Below are positions 1-6,399 of a stretch of 13,939 nucleotides of DNA, piece after piece (the first letter of the stretch is position 1; each line of letters begins with the position of its first letter). The notes beneath the pieces were generated by a model. The model did no database searches, was not told where the DNA came from, and was given only the letters and a program-made list of their open reading frames with translations. Source of the DNA: an uncultured Bacilli bacterium. GTDB lineage: Bacteria > Bacillota_I > Bacilli_A > RF39 > UBA660. A program made the position numbers and the translations under genes. The stretch covers positions 1-13,939 of the forward strand of contig CALVWH010000135.1 in the NCBI GenBank assembly GCA_944364705.1. Reading direction: 5' to 3'.

Positions 1-707
1 AAACCGAAGAACTTCGTAGAGATTTATTAGCAAACGTTGGACATGATTTAAAAACACCATTAACCATGATTAAAGCTTATGCCGAAATGGTACGAGACAT
101 TACCTACAAAGATAAGAAAAAACGAGAAGAAAACTTAAACATTATTATCGAAGAATCGGATCGCTTAAATCTATTGGTAGAAGATATTTTAGAACTTTCT
201 AAAATGCAAGCTAATCATAACGATTTTGATATGGAACCTTTTCCATTACATCAAACAATTTTAAATGTCTTAAAACGATATGAAATTCTAAAAGAAAAAG
301 AAAAGTATCAATTCCTTTATGAAAATAAAACAGAATATATGGTTCTTGGAAATAAGAAAGGAATGGAACAAGTTTTATACAATTTAATCAATAATGCCAT
401 TAATTATACTGGAGAAGATAAAAAAGTTGAACTTGTTGTTCTAGATTCTAAAGGCGAAGTAACCGTGCAAATAAAAGATACCGGAAAAGGAATCAAAAAA
501 GAAGATATTCCTTACATTTGGGATAAATATTATCATAGTGAAAAAAAACATAAACGAAATAAAATTGGAACTGGTCTTGGATTATCCATTGTAAAAAATA
601 TTTTAGAAAACCAAAAGTCTTCTTATGGAGTAAAAAGTAGTAACCATGGAACAACATTCTACTTCTCATTAAAAAAATCCAAGACAAAAATAAGGAGGGG
701 AAAATGA
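1..707 (+). CDS. Sensor histidine kinase, C-terminal part (5' truncated by window edge)
   Basis: This is the cytoplasmic catalytic part of a two-component sensor kinase, which autophosphorylates a histidine and passes the phosphate to a response regulator. The reading frame is open from base 3, upstream of the first ATG at 66, and that upstream part carries the H-box (ANVGHDLKTPL, His codon at 42-44), so the ATG at 66 is not the start. Downstream come the N-box (NLINNAINYT), the G1 box (DTGKGI, about 477-494), the F-box-like PYIWDKYY and the G2 box (GTGLGLSIV, about 568-594). Together these give HisKA plus HATPase_c in normal order. The sensor and membrane portion lies outside the window, so the PhoR/WalK-type subclass cannot be named. 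The stop codon overlaps the next start (ATGA at 704-707), and that gene's AGGAGGGG binding site lies inside this one, implying coupled translation. Confidence 0.95.
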   Translation, partial: TEELRRDLLANVGHDLKTPLTMIKAYAEMVRDITYKDKKKREENLNIIIEESDRLNLLVEDILELSKMQANHNDFDMEPFPLHQTILNVLKRYEILKEKEKYQFLYENKTEYMVLGNKKGMEQVLYNLINNAINYTGEDKKVELVVLDSKGEVTVQIKDTGKGIKKEDIPYIWDKYYHSEKKHKRNKIGTGLGLSIVKNILENQKSSYGVKSSNHGTTFYFSLKKSKTKIRRGK

Positions 708-1276
708 AAAAAATAGTATTATTTCTTTTCTGTTTTTCACTTTTTTTCTTAAGTGGATGTGAACAGAAAGAAGAAAACTTATTATCTGGAAAGCATAATA
801 TTGAAATTACGATAAAAGATCATGGAGTGATTAAAGCCCAATTAGATGCCGACGCTGCACCCATTACCGTTACCAATTTTATCGAATTGGCACACGAAGG
901 ATTTTATGATGGATTAACCTTTCACCGCATAATACAAGGATTTATGATGCAAGGAGGAGACGGAACTTCTAAAGGATTAGAAAAACCTCAAATTATTGGA
1001 GAATTTTCTGCCAATAAACATGAAAATCCCTTAAAACATACTAGAGGAGCTTTATCGATGGCTAGAAGCACTGCATATAATAGTGCAAGCACACAATTTT
1101 TCATTGTTCAAGAAGATAGTGATCATTTAGATGGTCTTTATGCCGTATTTGGTTATGTAACCGAAGGAATGGACATTGTCGATGAAATTTGTAACAACAC
1201 ACCAGTTACCGATGATAATGGAAGCGTAGCAGAAGAAAACCAACCAATAATTGAACAAATTAAAGTTCTTGATTAG
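704..1276 (+). CDS. Lipoprotein cyclophilin-type peptidyl-prolyl cis-trans isomerase
   Basis: A 190-aa extracytoplasmic foldase expected to isomerise Xaa-Pro bonds in proteins at the outer face of the membrane. The N-terminus is a lipoprotein signal: KK, a Phe/Leu-rich core, then a lipobox LSGC with Cys19 as the lipidated residue. The cyclophilin domain spans about residues 31-190. It has the family signature FHRIIQGFMMQGGD (73-86, catalytic Arg75), the substrate-groove segment ASTQFFIV (128-135) and LDGLYAVFGYVTEGMDIVD (142-160). The start is fixed by the strong AGGAGGGG at 693-700. It overlaps the upstream histidine kinase gene by four bases, so both probably come from one transcript. An envelope-stress role is plausible from that context but is inferred. 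A terminator hairpin begins at its stop codon. Confidence 0.93.
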   Translation: MKKIVLFLFCFSLFFLSGCEQKEENLLSGKHNIEITIKDHGVIKAQLDADAAPITVTNFIELAHEGFYDGLTFHRIIQGFMMQGGDGTSKGLEKPQIIGEFSANKHENPLKHTRGALSMARSTAYNSASTQFFIVQEDSDHLDGLYAVFGYVTEGMDIVDEICNNTPVTDDNGSVAEENQPIIEQIKVLD

Positions 1277-1302
1277 GAAGAAATTCATCTTCCTTTTCTT
1301 TT
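1275..1302 (+). terminator. Rho-independent terminator after the cyclophilin gene
   Basis: AGGAAGA (1275-1281) pairs with TCTTCCT (1288-1294) around a 6-nt loop, followed by a T-rich run TTTTCTTTT (1294-1302). The stem starts inside the TAG stop codon. It is short but placed as expected between two transcription units. Confidence 0.65.
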
Positions 1303-1309
1303 GGAATCA

Positions 1310-1318
1310 TGCTATAAT
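1310..1318 (+). promoter_or_regulatory. Extended -10 promoter for corA-holA
   Basis: TGCTATAAT: a perfect TATAAT (1313-1318) preceded by the extended -10 dinucleotide TG. No good -35 lies 16-18 bp upstream. The predicted transcription start is near 1325, giving a leader of about 18 nt that still contains the binding site GAGGGTG (1331-1337). Confidence 0.65.
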
Positions 1319-1342
1319 GATAATGCAGAAGAGGGTGAAAAA

Positions 1343-2287
1343 ATGATAAAGATTTACAAAAACGAACCGGAACAAACAACCATAAAAGAACTTCAAAAAA
1401 TTGAAGATAATTGCTGGGTTAACTTAATTAATCCGACACCAGAAGAAGTAAAAAAAGTAGTATCTGAAATTCCAATTGATGAAGATTTAATTACCAAAGT
1501 ATTAGACGAAGAAGAACTTCCAAGAATTGAAAAAACCGAAAACGCAACGTTAATCGTTGTCGACGGTCCTTATATGGAAGATATGCACATTCGAAATAAA
1601 TACACAACGTACCCTTTAGGAATCATTATTTGTAACGATTTACATGTGATTACCGTTTCCTTAAAAGACTTTTCGTTATTAAAAGAATTTGCCGATGGAA
1701 AAGTACCAACGTTTTATACGTATAAAAAGACTAGATTTTTGATTCAAATTCTTCTTCGAACGGCAAGTACCTATTTAAAAGCTTTAAAACAAGTAAACGA
1801 AGACATTCAAACCAAAGAAAAAGCTCTTTATCATTCTACAAGCAATAAACAATTAATTGAACTTTTAAATATTGAAAAAACATTAGTTTATTTCTTAACT
1901 TCTTTGAAAGCAAACGATGTGGTTTTAGAAAAATTATCCAAAGGAAATGTAATCGAAATGTATGAAGAAGATATCGAAGTATTAGAAGACACTGTCATTG
2001 AAAATAAACAGGGGATTGAAATGTGTTCGATATACCGAGAAATTTTATCTTCTATGACAGATACCTATGGAACGATTATTTCCAACAACTTAAACGTTGC
2101 AATGAAATTTTTAGCAGGAATTACCATCGTTTTTTCCATTCCAACGATGATTGCTTCCTTTTTAGGAATGAACGTTCCTTTAGGATCTTTTGCTCATAAT
2201 GATTTTGCTTTTCTCTTCATTTGTTTTATTTCCCTTGTACTAGCCATCTTAATTGCTTACTGGCTAAAAAAGAAAGATATGCTATGA
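1343..2287 (+). CDS. corA: CorA-family divalent cation (Mg2+) transporter
   Basis: A 314-aa membrane channel of the CorA family, which takes up Mg2+ (sometimes Co2+ or Ni2+) as a pentamer. The large N-terminal cytoplasmic funnel (about 1-250) is rich in charged helices and is followed by two C-terminal membrane helices (about 254-274 and 288-308). The signature GMN triad, as FLGMNVP, is at residues 275-277, immediately after the first helix, and a basic tail (KKK) ends the protein inside the cell. The ATG at 1343 is preferred over an in-frame TTG at 1301, because GAGGGTG lies five bases upstream and the predicted promoter -10 falls between the two candidates. The stop overlaps the holA start (ATGA, 2284-2287). 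Confidence 0.93.
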   Translation: MIKIYKNEPEQTTIKELQKIEDNCWVNLINPTPEEVKKVVSEIPIDEDLITKVLDEEELPRIEKTENATLIVVDGPYMEDMHIRNKYTTYPLGIIICNDLHVITVSLKDFSLLKEFADGKVPTFYTYKKTRFLIQILLRTASTYLKALKQVNEDIQTKEKALYHSTSNKQLIELLNIEKTLVYFLTSLKANDVVLEKLSKGNVIEMYEEDIEVLEDTVIENKQGIEMCSIYREILSSMTDTYGTIISNNLNVAMKFLAGITIVFSIPTMIASFLGMNVPLGSFAHNDFAFLFICFISLVLAILIAYWLKKKDML

Positions 2288-3216
2288 TCTATCTTCTTTA
2301 TGGTACTGAAGAATATCAAATAAAACAAGAAGAGAAAAAAATTATGGATTCTTTTTCCTTAGATGCTTTATCCATAGAAACGTTTGATTATAACCAAACC
2401 ACATTAGAAACCATACTCGAAAAAGCAAATACGTATTCTCTTTTTGACGAAAAAAAAATCTTAATCCTTGAACATGCCAACTTTTTTTCTGGAAAAAAGG
2501 GAAATACCGATACCGAAGGACTAGAAAAATATTTAGAAAATCCAAATCCCCAAACCATTTTAATTTTTAACGTGGATGGCGAAAAGATTGATGAAAGAAA
2601 AAAAATCGTAAAACAAATCAAAAAAATAGGAAAAATCATTGAAAAAAATAAAGAAGTAGATCCATATTCTTTTGTTCAATCTTTGTTACCTCCTTATAAA
2701 ATGTCTTCCGAAGTCTTTTCCTTTTTTCTAGGAAAAATCGGAAACAAAATCGAATTTGCAGAAAATGAGATCGAAAAGTTAAAACTATATAAAGGAGAAG
2801 ATCTTACGATTACCAAAGAAGATGTTCATCTTTTAACTTCAAAATATTTCAATTTAAACTTATTTACGTTTCTTGATGATATTATTTATCGAAGAAAAGA
2901 AAAATGTTTGGAAACTTATCAAGAATTGTTACGCTTAAATACCGAACCCATTGCTTTGCTTGTTCGTTTAGCCAATCAAATTCGCTTAATGTATCAAGTC
3001 AAAGAACTTACCAGACAAGGCTATAGCACAGCGAATATAGCATCCATGTTAAACATTCATCCATATCGTGCAAAAAAAGTTTTAGAAAGTGCTTATTCTT
3101 ATTCAAAAGAAACCCTTCTAAAACATTTAAATTCTTTAGCAGAATTAGACTTTAAAATAAAAAGTGGGAAAATCAATAAAGATATTGGATTAGAATTATT
3201 TATATTAGGAGTGTAA
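2284..3216 (+). CDS. holA: DNA polymerase III subunit delta
   Basis: A 310-aa protein matching the delta subunit of the replicative clamp loader, which opens the beta sliding clamp so that it can be loaded on primed DNA. The N-terminus MIYLLYGTEEYQIKQEE is the typical HolA opening (a 'YLLYG-E/D-E' strand and helix). As in the family there is no Walker A motif. The middle part (EVDPYSFVQSLLP, EIEKLKLYKGE) and the helical C-terminus (RLANQIRLMYQVKEL; the end LDFKIKSGKINKDIGLELFIL) also fit. The length is close to the usual 320-350 aa. The ATG at 2284 is chosen because it overlaps the corA stop; upstream in-frame starts would run deep into corA. No strong binding site is visible, so translation probably depends on coupling to corA. 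It is followed two bases later by a small membrane protein. Confidence 0.88.
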   Translation: MIYLLYGTEEYQIKQEEKKIMDSFSLDALSIETFDYNQTTLETILEKANTYSLFDEKKILILEHANFFSGKKGNTDTEGLEKYLENPNPQTILIFNVDGEKIDERKKIVKQIKKIGKIIEKNKEVDPYSFVQSLLPPYKMSSEVFSFFLGKIGNKIEFAENEIEKLKLYKGEDLTITKEDVHLLTSKYFNLNLFTFLDDIIYRRKEKCLETYQELLRLNTEPIALLVRLANQIRLMYQVKELTRQGYSTANIASMLNIHPYRAKKVLESAYSYSKETLLKHLNSLAELDFKIKSGKINKDIGLELFILGV

Positions 3217-3217
3217 A

Positions 3218-3403
3218 ATGGAAGAAAAAATAAAAGAATTAGAAGTTCGAATCGAAACTTTAGAAAAAAAGGAAAAAAAGCGAGAACAAAAACAAAGAAT
3301 AAAAAATGTGGTTACCATTATTTTATTCTTTGTCGTATTAATTGCCGTCATTGTTTTCTATATGATCTATAGTAAAATGTTATCCGATTTACTCGGACTA
3401 TAA
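3218..3403 (+). CDS. Small coiled-coil single-pass membrane protein, function unknown
   Basis: A 61-aa protein whose family I do not recognise. Residues 1-28 are almost entirely Glu, Lys and Arg with heptad-spaced Ile/Leu, predicting a short coiled coil. Residues about 30-50 (VVTIILFFVVLIAVIVFYMIY) form one membrane helix, and a short tail follows. With Lys/Arg before the helix, the positive-inside rule puts the coiled coil in the cytoplasm. It starts two bases after the holA stop with AGGAG at 3207-3211, so it belongs to the corA-holA operon. Many Bacilli carry rpsT (ribosomal protein S20) near holA, but this is not S20. A membrane-anchored scaffold is possible; nothing in the sequence specifies a partner. 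Confidence 0.75.
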   Translation: MEEKIKELEVRIETLEKKEKKREQKQRIKNVVTIILFFVVLIAVIVFYMIYSKMLSDLLGL

Positions 3404-3423
3404 AAGGCACAGAAATGTGCCTA
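3404..3423. terminator. Terminator hairpin shared by the converging holA operon and lexA
   Basis: AGGCAC (3405-3410), a 6-nt loop, then GTGCCT (3417-3422). Read on the minus strand the stem is followed by TTTTATAG, a reasonable T-tract for ending lexA. On the plus strand the tail ATATTT is weaker. The stem includes part of the lexA stop codon (3421-3423). Confidence 0.6.
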
Positions 3424-4035
3424 TATTTGACGATAAAGACCAATCGCTTTTCCTAAAATGGATATGTTTGGTAACAAAATTGGTGCCATCGTATCGTTTT
3501 CTGGTTGTAAACGAATGTGGTCTTTTTCTTTGTAAAATCTTTTTAGAGTAACTTCGTTTTCTTCGGTCATTGCCGCAATAATTTCACCATTATGAGCCGT
3601 CGTTTGTCTTTCAATAATCACGATATCTCCATCAAGAATACCAGCATTGATCATCGATTCTCCTTCCACTTTAAGGGTAAATACTTCTTTGTTTTTAGGA
3701 ACAAGGTAACTTGGTAAAGAAAAGTATTCATCTGGATTTTCGATTGCTTCGATTGGTTTTCCAGCGGTAATTTTTCCTAATAAAGGAACTTTTGTAATTT
3801 CTTCATTTTGAAGGAATTCATTTGGAACTAATAATTCAATGGCTCTATTTTTAGATCCATTTTTTTTAAGAAATCCTTTTTCTTCTAAATTTGCAATATG
3901 TGCATGCACAGTGGCAGGAGAAGAGGTTCCTAAAGCAGCTCCAATTTCACGAATCGTTGGAGGAAAACCGTGAGAAACGATATATTTTTTGATGAAATTT
4001 AAAATTTGTTCTTGCTTTTTGGTTAACTTTTTCAT
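3421..4035 (-). CDS. lexA: LexA SOS-response repressor / self-cleaving S24 peptidase
   Basis: A 204-aa transcriptional repressor of the DNA-damage response. RecA-ssDNA filaments stimulate it to cut itself, releasing SOS genes. The N-terminal winged helix (about 1-68) carries the recognition region FPPTIREIGAALGTSSPAT (24-42). The linker is followed by the scissile Ala91-Gly92 bond (KITAGKP) and the S24 catalytic domain with nucleophile Ser127 (in VEGESMINAG) and general base Lys165 (in VTLKRFY). All self-cleavage residues are present, so it should be fully inducible. The start has an ideal AAGGAGG site six bases upstream. Its promoter is covered by an SOS box, so it is autoregulated. It points away from the transketolase gene. 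In Bacillus subtilis lexA and tkt are also near neighbours. Confidence 0.97.
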   Translation of the reverse strand: MKKLTKKQEQILNFIKKYIVSHGFPPTIREIGAALGTSSPATVHAHIANLEEKGFLKKNGSKNRAIELLVPNEFLQNEEITKVPLLGKITAGKPIEAIENPDEYFSLPSYLVPKNKEVFTLKVEGESMINAGILDGDIVIIERQTTAHNGEIIAAMTEENEVTLKRFYKEKDHIRLQPENDTMAPILLPNISILGKAIGLYRQI

Positions 4036-4052
4036 AAAGCCTCCTTTTTATA

Positions 4053-4081
4053 AGAGTAACACAGAATAAATAAAAAGTCAA
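4053..4081 (-). promoter_or_regulatory. lexA promoter
   Basis: On the minus strand, TTGACT (-35, 4076-4081), a 17-bp spacer, then TACTCT (-10, 4053-4058) preceded by the extended -10 TGT. The binding site AAGGAGG follows shortly afterwards. The -35 overlaps the SOS box at 4079-4092. Confidence 0.75.
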
Positions 4082-4092
4082 ACGAATGTTTG
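4079..4092. promoter_or_regulatory. LexA operator (SOS box)
   Basis: CAAACGAATGTTTG is a perfect 5+5 palindrome with a 4-bp centre. It fits the Gram-positive SOS-box pattern CGAAC-N4-GTTYG except for A in place of G at position two and the symmetrical base. It overlaps the lexA -35, as expected for autorepression, and lies 11 bp upstream of the presumed transketolase -35 on the other strand. Confidence 0.8.
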
Positions 4093-4103
4093 CTAAAAAA
4101 AAC

Positions 4104-4132
4104 TTTTCATAAAAATAAATCTTTGATATAAT
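4104..4132 (+). promoter_or_regulatory. Promoter of the transketolase operon
   Basis: TTTTCA (4104-4109), a 17-bp spacer, then a perfect TATAAT (4127-4132) with the extended -10 TGA. The predicted start is near 4139, leaving only about 9 nt before the ATG at 4148; GGTGATC (4139-4145) serves as the ribosome binding site. Confidence 0.65.
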
Positions 4133-4147
4133 AACAATGGTGATCCT

Positions 4148-5521
4148 ATGGAAAAATTAATGAGAAATATTCAAGTATTAGCACTAGAAATGATTCAGGA
4201 AGCAAAAAGTGGACATGGAGGAATTGTTATGAGTGCAGCACCCATTCTTTATGCCCTTTATAAAGATCATGTTCATTTTGATGTAGAAAATCCAAATTGG
4301 CAAAATCGAGACCGTGTGGTTTTATCTGCAGGTCACGGATCGGCTTTGCTTTATGCAACTTTATTTATGGCCGGATTTCCGTATACCATTGAGGATTTAA
4401 AAGCATTTCGGAAATACGGATCGAAAACACCAGGACATCCAGAATATGATCCTATGTTAGGTATTGAAATGACGACCGGACCGTTAGGGGAAGGAGTGTC
4501 TAGTGCCGTTGGAATGGCTTTAGGAGAAAAACTAGAAGCGATGAAAAATCCAAATCAAGTCGATTATTATGTTTATGCTGTTTGCGGAGATGGAGATTTG
4601 ATGGAAGGAGTCAGTTATGAAGCTCTTTCGTTAGCTGGTATTTGGCAGCTTGATCATCTCATTTTATTATACGATGCCAATAAAAATTCCTTGGATAGTT
4701 CTTTAGAAAATACATTTACCGAAAATGTGATGAAAAGATTTTTAAATTTAGGTTTTGAAGTTTTATCTTCTTCAAGCGATGCCACTGCGATTTCTATGGC
4801 AATTGCTTGTGCGAAAAAAAATTCAAAACCAACGGTCATTTTGGTGGATACCATTTTAGGAAAAGATTCTTCTTTGGAAAATAGTCATAAAGCTCATGGT
4901 TGGGTTCCAAGCGAAGAAGAAATAAAGATACTAAAACAAAAATGGGATCTTCCAAAAGAAAAATTTGCTTATCTAGAAAAGATGAGAGAAGAGTTTTCTA
5001 AAAAGATTTATCAAAGAAGTATCGAAAAAGAAAAAAATTTTCCAAATCTTCCATCTTCGAACCTTCAAATTCCAAAAGAATTTTCTTTAAAAAGCGAAGA
5101 TATGAGATCTTCTTTTGGAGAACTTTTAAACTTGATCGAACCTTATTATCCTTTATACTGTGGGAGTGCAGATTTATCTTCTTCTTGTAAAAATGTAATC
5201 AACAATGGAGAAATCTTTTCAAAAGATCATTATGGAAAAAATATCTTTTTTGGAGTCCGGGAACATGCCATGGCAGCCATCATGAATGGATTTGCCTTAA
5301 CTGGTCATGATCTTATCGGATCCACATTTCTTGCCTTTTCGGATTATATGAAACCAGTGATCCGATTATCGACTCTTATGAATTTATCCGTTTGTTATTT
5401 ATTTACCCATGATTCGATTCGTCTTGGAAAAGATGGTCCAACCCATGAACCGATCGAGCAACTAACAACTTTACGTTCCATTCCCAATTTTTCTGTATTT
5501 CGTCCTTGTAACCACGAATAA
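4148..5521 (+). CDS. tkt: Transketolase, N-terminal three quarters, ended by an in-frame TAA
   Basis: Transketolase moves two-carbon units between sugar phosphates in the pentose phosphate pathway, using thiamine diphosphate (ThDP). This 457-aa piece contains the complete PP domain and most of the Pyr domain. Visible motifs are SGHGG (His23), AGHGS (His63), SKTPGHPE (His97), TTGPLGEG (109-116), the ThDP/metal motif GDG (147-149) with Asn178 thirty residues on, HGW (His250), the catalytic glutamate in REHAM (Glu372), and THDS plus GKDGPTHEP (His421, His433). The protein then stops at RPCNHE, in the middle of the segment that normally reads RPADxNE(S/T). The rest of the enzyme continues in the same frame directly after the stop, starting with the ATG at 5522. 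A full-length product would be about 619 aa, slightly short of the usual 660. It could be a recent nonsense mutation, a base-call error or a genuine two-piece gene. Confidence 0.9.
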   Translation: MEKLMRNIQVLALEMIQEAKSGHGGIVMSAAPILYALYKDHVHFDVENPNWQNRDRVVLSAGHGSALLYATLFMAGFPYTIEDLKAFRKYGSKTPGHPEYDPMLGIEMTTGPLGEGVSSAVGMALGEKLEAMKNPNQVDYYVYAVCGDGDLMEGVSYEALSLAGIWQLDHLILLYDANKNSLDSSLENTFTENVMKRFLNLGFEVLSSSSDATAISMAIACAKKNSKPTVILVDTILGKDSSLENSHKAHGWVPSEEEIKILKQKWDLPKEKFAYLEKMREEFSKKIYQRSIEKEKNFPNLPSSNLQIPKEFSLKSEDMRSSFGELLNLIEPYYPLYCGSADLSSSCKNVINNGEIFSKDHYGKNIFFGVREHAMAAIMNGFALTGHDLIGSTFLAFSDYMKPVIRLSTLMNLSVCYLFTHDSIRLGKDGPTHEPIEQLTTLRSIPNFSVFRPCNHE

Positions 5522-6007
5522 ATGATTCAAAGTTTTCTTTATTATCTAAAGAAAAAAATACCTTGTGCCTTTCTTATTAGTCGTAGTGGAAAAACTTTGT
5601 CTACCATAGAAAAGGTAGAAGCACAAAAAGGAGCCTATATTTTTAAAAAAGAAAAAGAACATTGCGACCGAATTTTATTATCTTCCGGAGAAGACATAAA
5701 ATTATCATTAGACGTTGCAGAAATTTTAGAAAACGAGTATAATTTAGATATAAGAATCGTTAGCATGCCGTGCCGAGAACTTTTCTTAAAGCAAGAAGCC
5801 TCTTATCAAAATTCTGTTTTAAATCCAGAAATTACTTATGTTATCGAATCGGCAACCGCTTATGAAATGCTTCCTTTTGTAAAAAATGCAAAGCAATGCA
5901 TCTCTTTACATCGCTTTGGTGCTAGTGGAGAAGAGATGGATGTTTTAAAAGCTTGTCATTTTACAAAAGAAGAAATTGCGAAAACGATAGGAGAGGGAGA
6001 TTTATGA
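5522..6007 (+). CDS. tkt: Transketolase, C-terminal part, in frame with the upstream piece
   Basis: This 161-aa frame carries the last part of the Pyr domain and the C-terminal transketolase domain. The opening MIQSFLYYLKKK aligns with the helix after RPADxNE. FLISR (Arg21) matches the phosphate-binding arginine of the LSRQ segment. ILLSSGEDIKLSLDVAEIL, IRIVSMPCRELFLKQ and YVIESATAYEM follow the normal order of the C-terminal domain, ending with a divergent FGASGEE (family FGESAP). It begins with ATG immediately after the TAA (TAAATG), with no Shine-Dalgarno sequence upstream, so it could be made only by termination-reinitiation or stop-codon readthrough. The frame has no further stops, arguing for a recent lesion or continued expression. 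Its stop overlaps the start of the pilin-like gene (ATGA, 6004-6007). Confidence 0.85.
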   Translation: MIQSFLYYLKKKIPCAFLISRSGKTLSTIEKVEAQKGAYIFKKEKEHCDRILLSSGEDIKLSLDVAEILENEYNLDIRIVSMPCRELFLKQEASYQNSVLNPEITYVIESATAYEMLPFVKNAKQCISLHRFGASGEEMDVLKACHFTKEEIAKTIGEGDL

Positions 6008-6399
6008 AAAACAAACGGGCATTTACCTTAATCGAGTTATTAGCAGTCATTACCATTATCGCTATTTTAATGACGATCATTACTCCAGTACTTGTAAAAC
6101 TATTAAACGAAAACAAACAAAAATTATATGAACAACAAACCGATACCTTAGTTGCAGCAGGAAAACGTTGGGCAAATGATCACACACAATATTTAAGTGA
6201 AACGACGCCTTATTGCATTTCCATTGAAACGCTTGCCGACGATGGTTACATTTCTGGAGATGATTTAATTAACCCTGTAGATAAAAAAGAAATGACTGGA
6301 TACGTCATCGCTGCTTATAATTCTTCTTATAGTCAATATGTATATGAATTTGCTGTCAATTGTAACATTTCAAGTGCCAACCAGGGAAATCTTAGTTAG
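6004..6399 (+). CDS. Type IV pilin-like protein (prepilin N-terminal cleavage/methylation motif)
   Basis: A 131-aa protein with a class III signal: a short basic leader MKNKR, then AFTLIELLAV followed by a continuous hydrophobic helix to about residue 36. Phe7 would become the mature N-terminus and Glu11 is the conserved Glu5 of mature pilins. The residue before the cut is Ala6 rather than the usual Gly, which prepilin peptidases sometimes tolerate. The rest (about 37-131) is a small polar domain with two cysteines (in TPYCIS and VNCNIS), possibly one disulfide. AGGAGAGGG at 5989-5997 fixes the start at 6004 rather than further upstream. It is coupled to the transketolase C-terminal part and overlaps the following HAD gene. 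No assembly ATPase, platform protein or prepilin peptidase lies in this window, so whether it forms a pilus, a competence pseudopilus or only a membrane protein cannot be told. Confidence 0.82.
   Translation: MKNKRAFTLIELLAVITIIAILMTIITPVLVKLLNENKQKLYEQQTDTLVAAGKRWANDHTQYLSETTPYCISIETLADDGYISGDDLINPVDKKEMTGYVIAAYNSSYSQYVYEFAVNCNISSANQGNLS

Noticed and set aside
1301..1342. Longer CorA start at a TTG
   Set aside because: The added 14 residues overlap the predicted promoter -10 and have no binding site; the ATG at 1343 has GAGGGTG at the right distance.
2168..2178. GAACGTTC palindrome as a second SOS box
   Set aside because: It lies inside corA coding sequence and lacks the 4-bp centre needed for a LexA site.
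2221..2283. Longer HolA start inside corA
   Set aside because: The family N-terminus (YLLYG) begins at the ATG at 2284, which overlaps the corA stop.
5519..5521. TAA reassigned to an amino acid in this organism
   Set aside because: TAA properly ends holA, the 61-aa gene, the GH73 gene, the PASTA gene and mscL in this window, so reassignment is not supported; only local readthrough remains possible.
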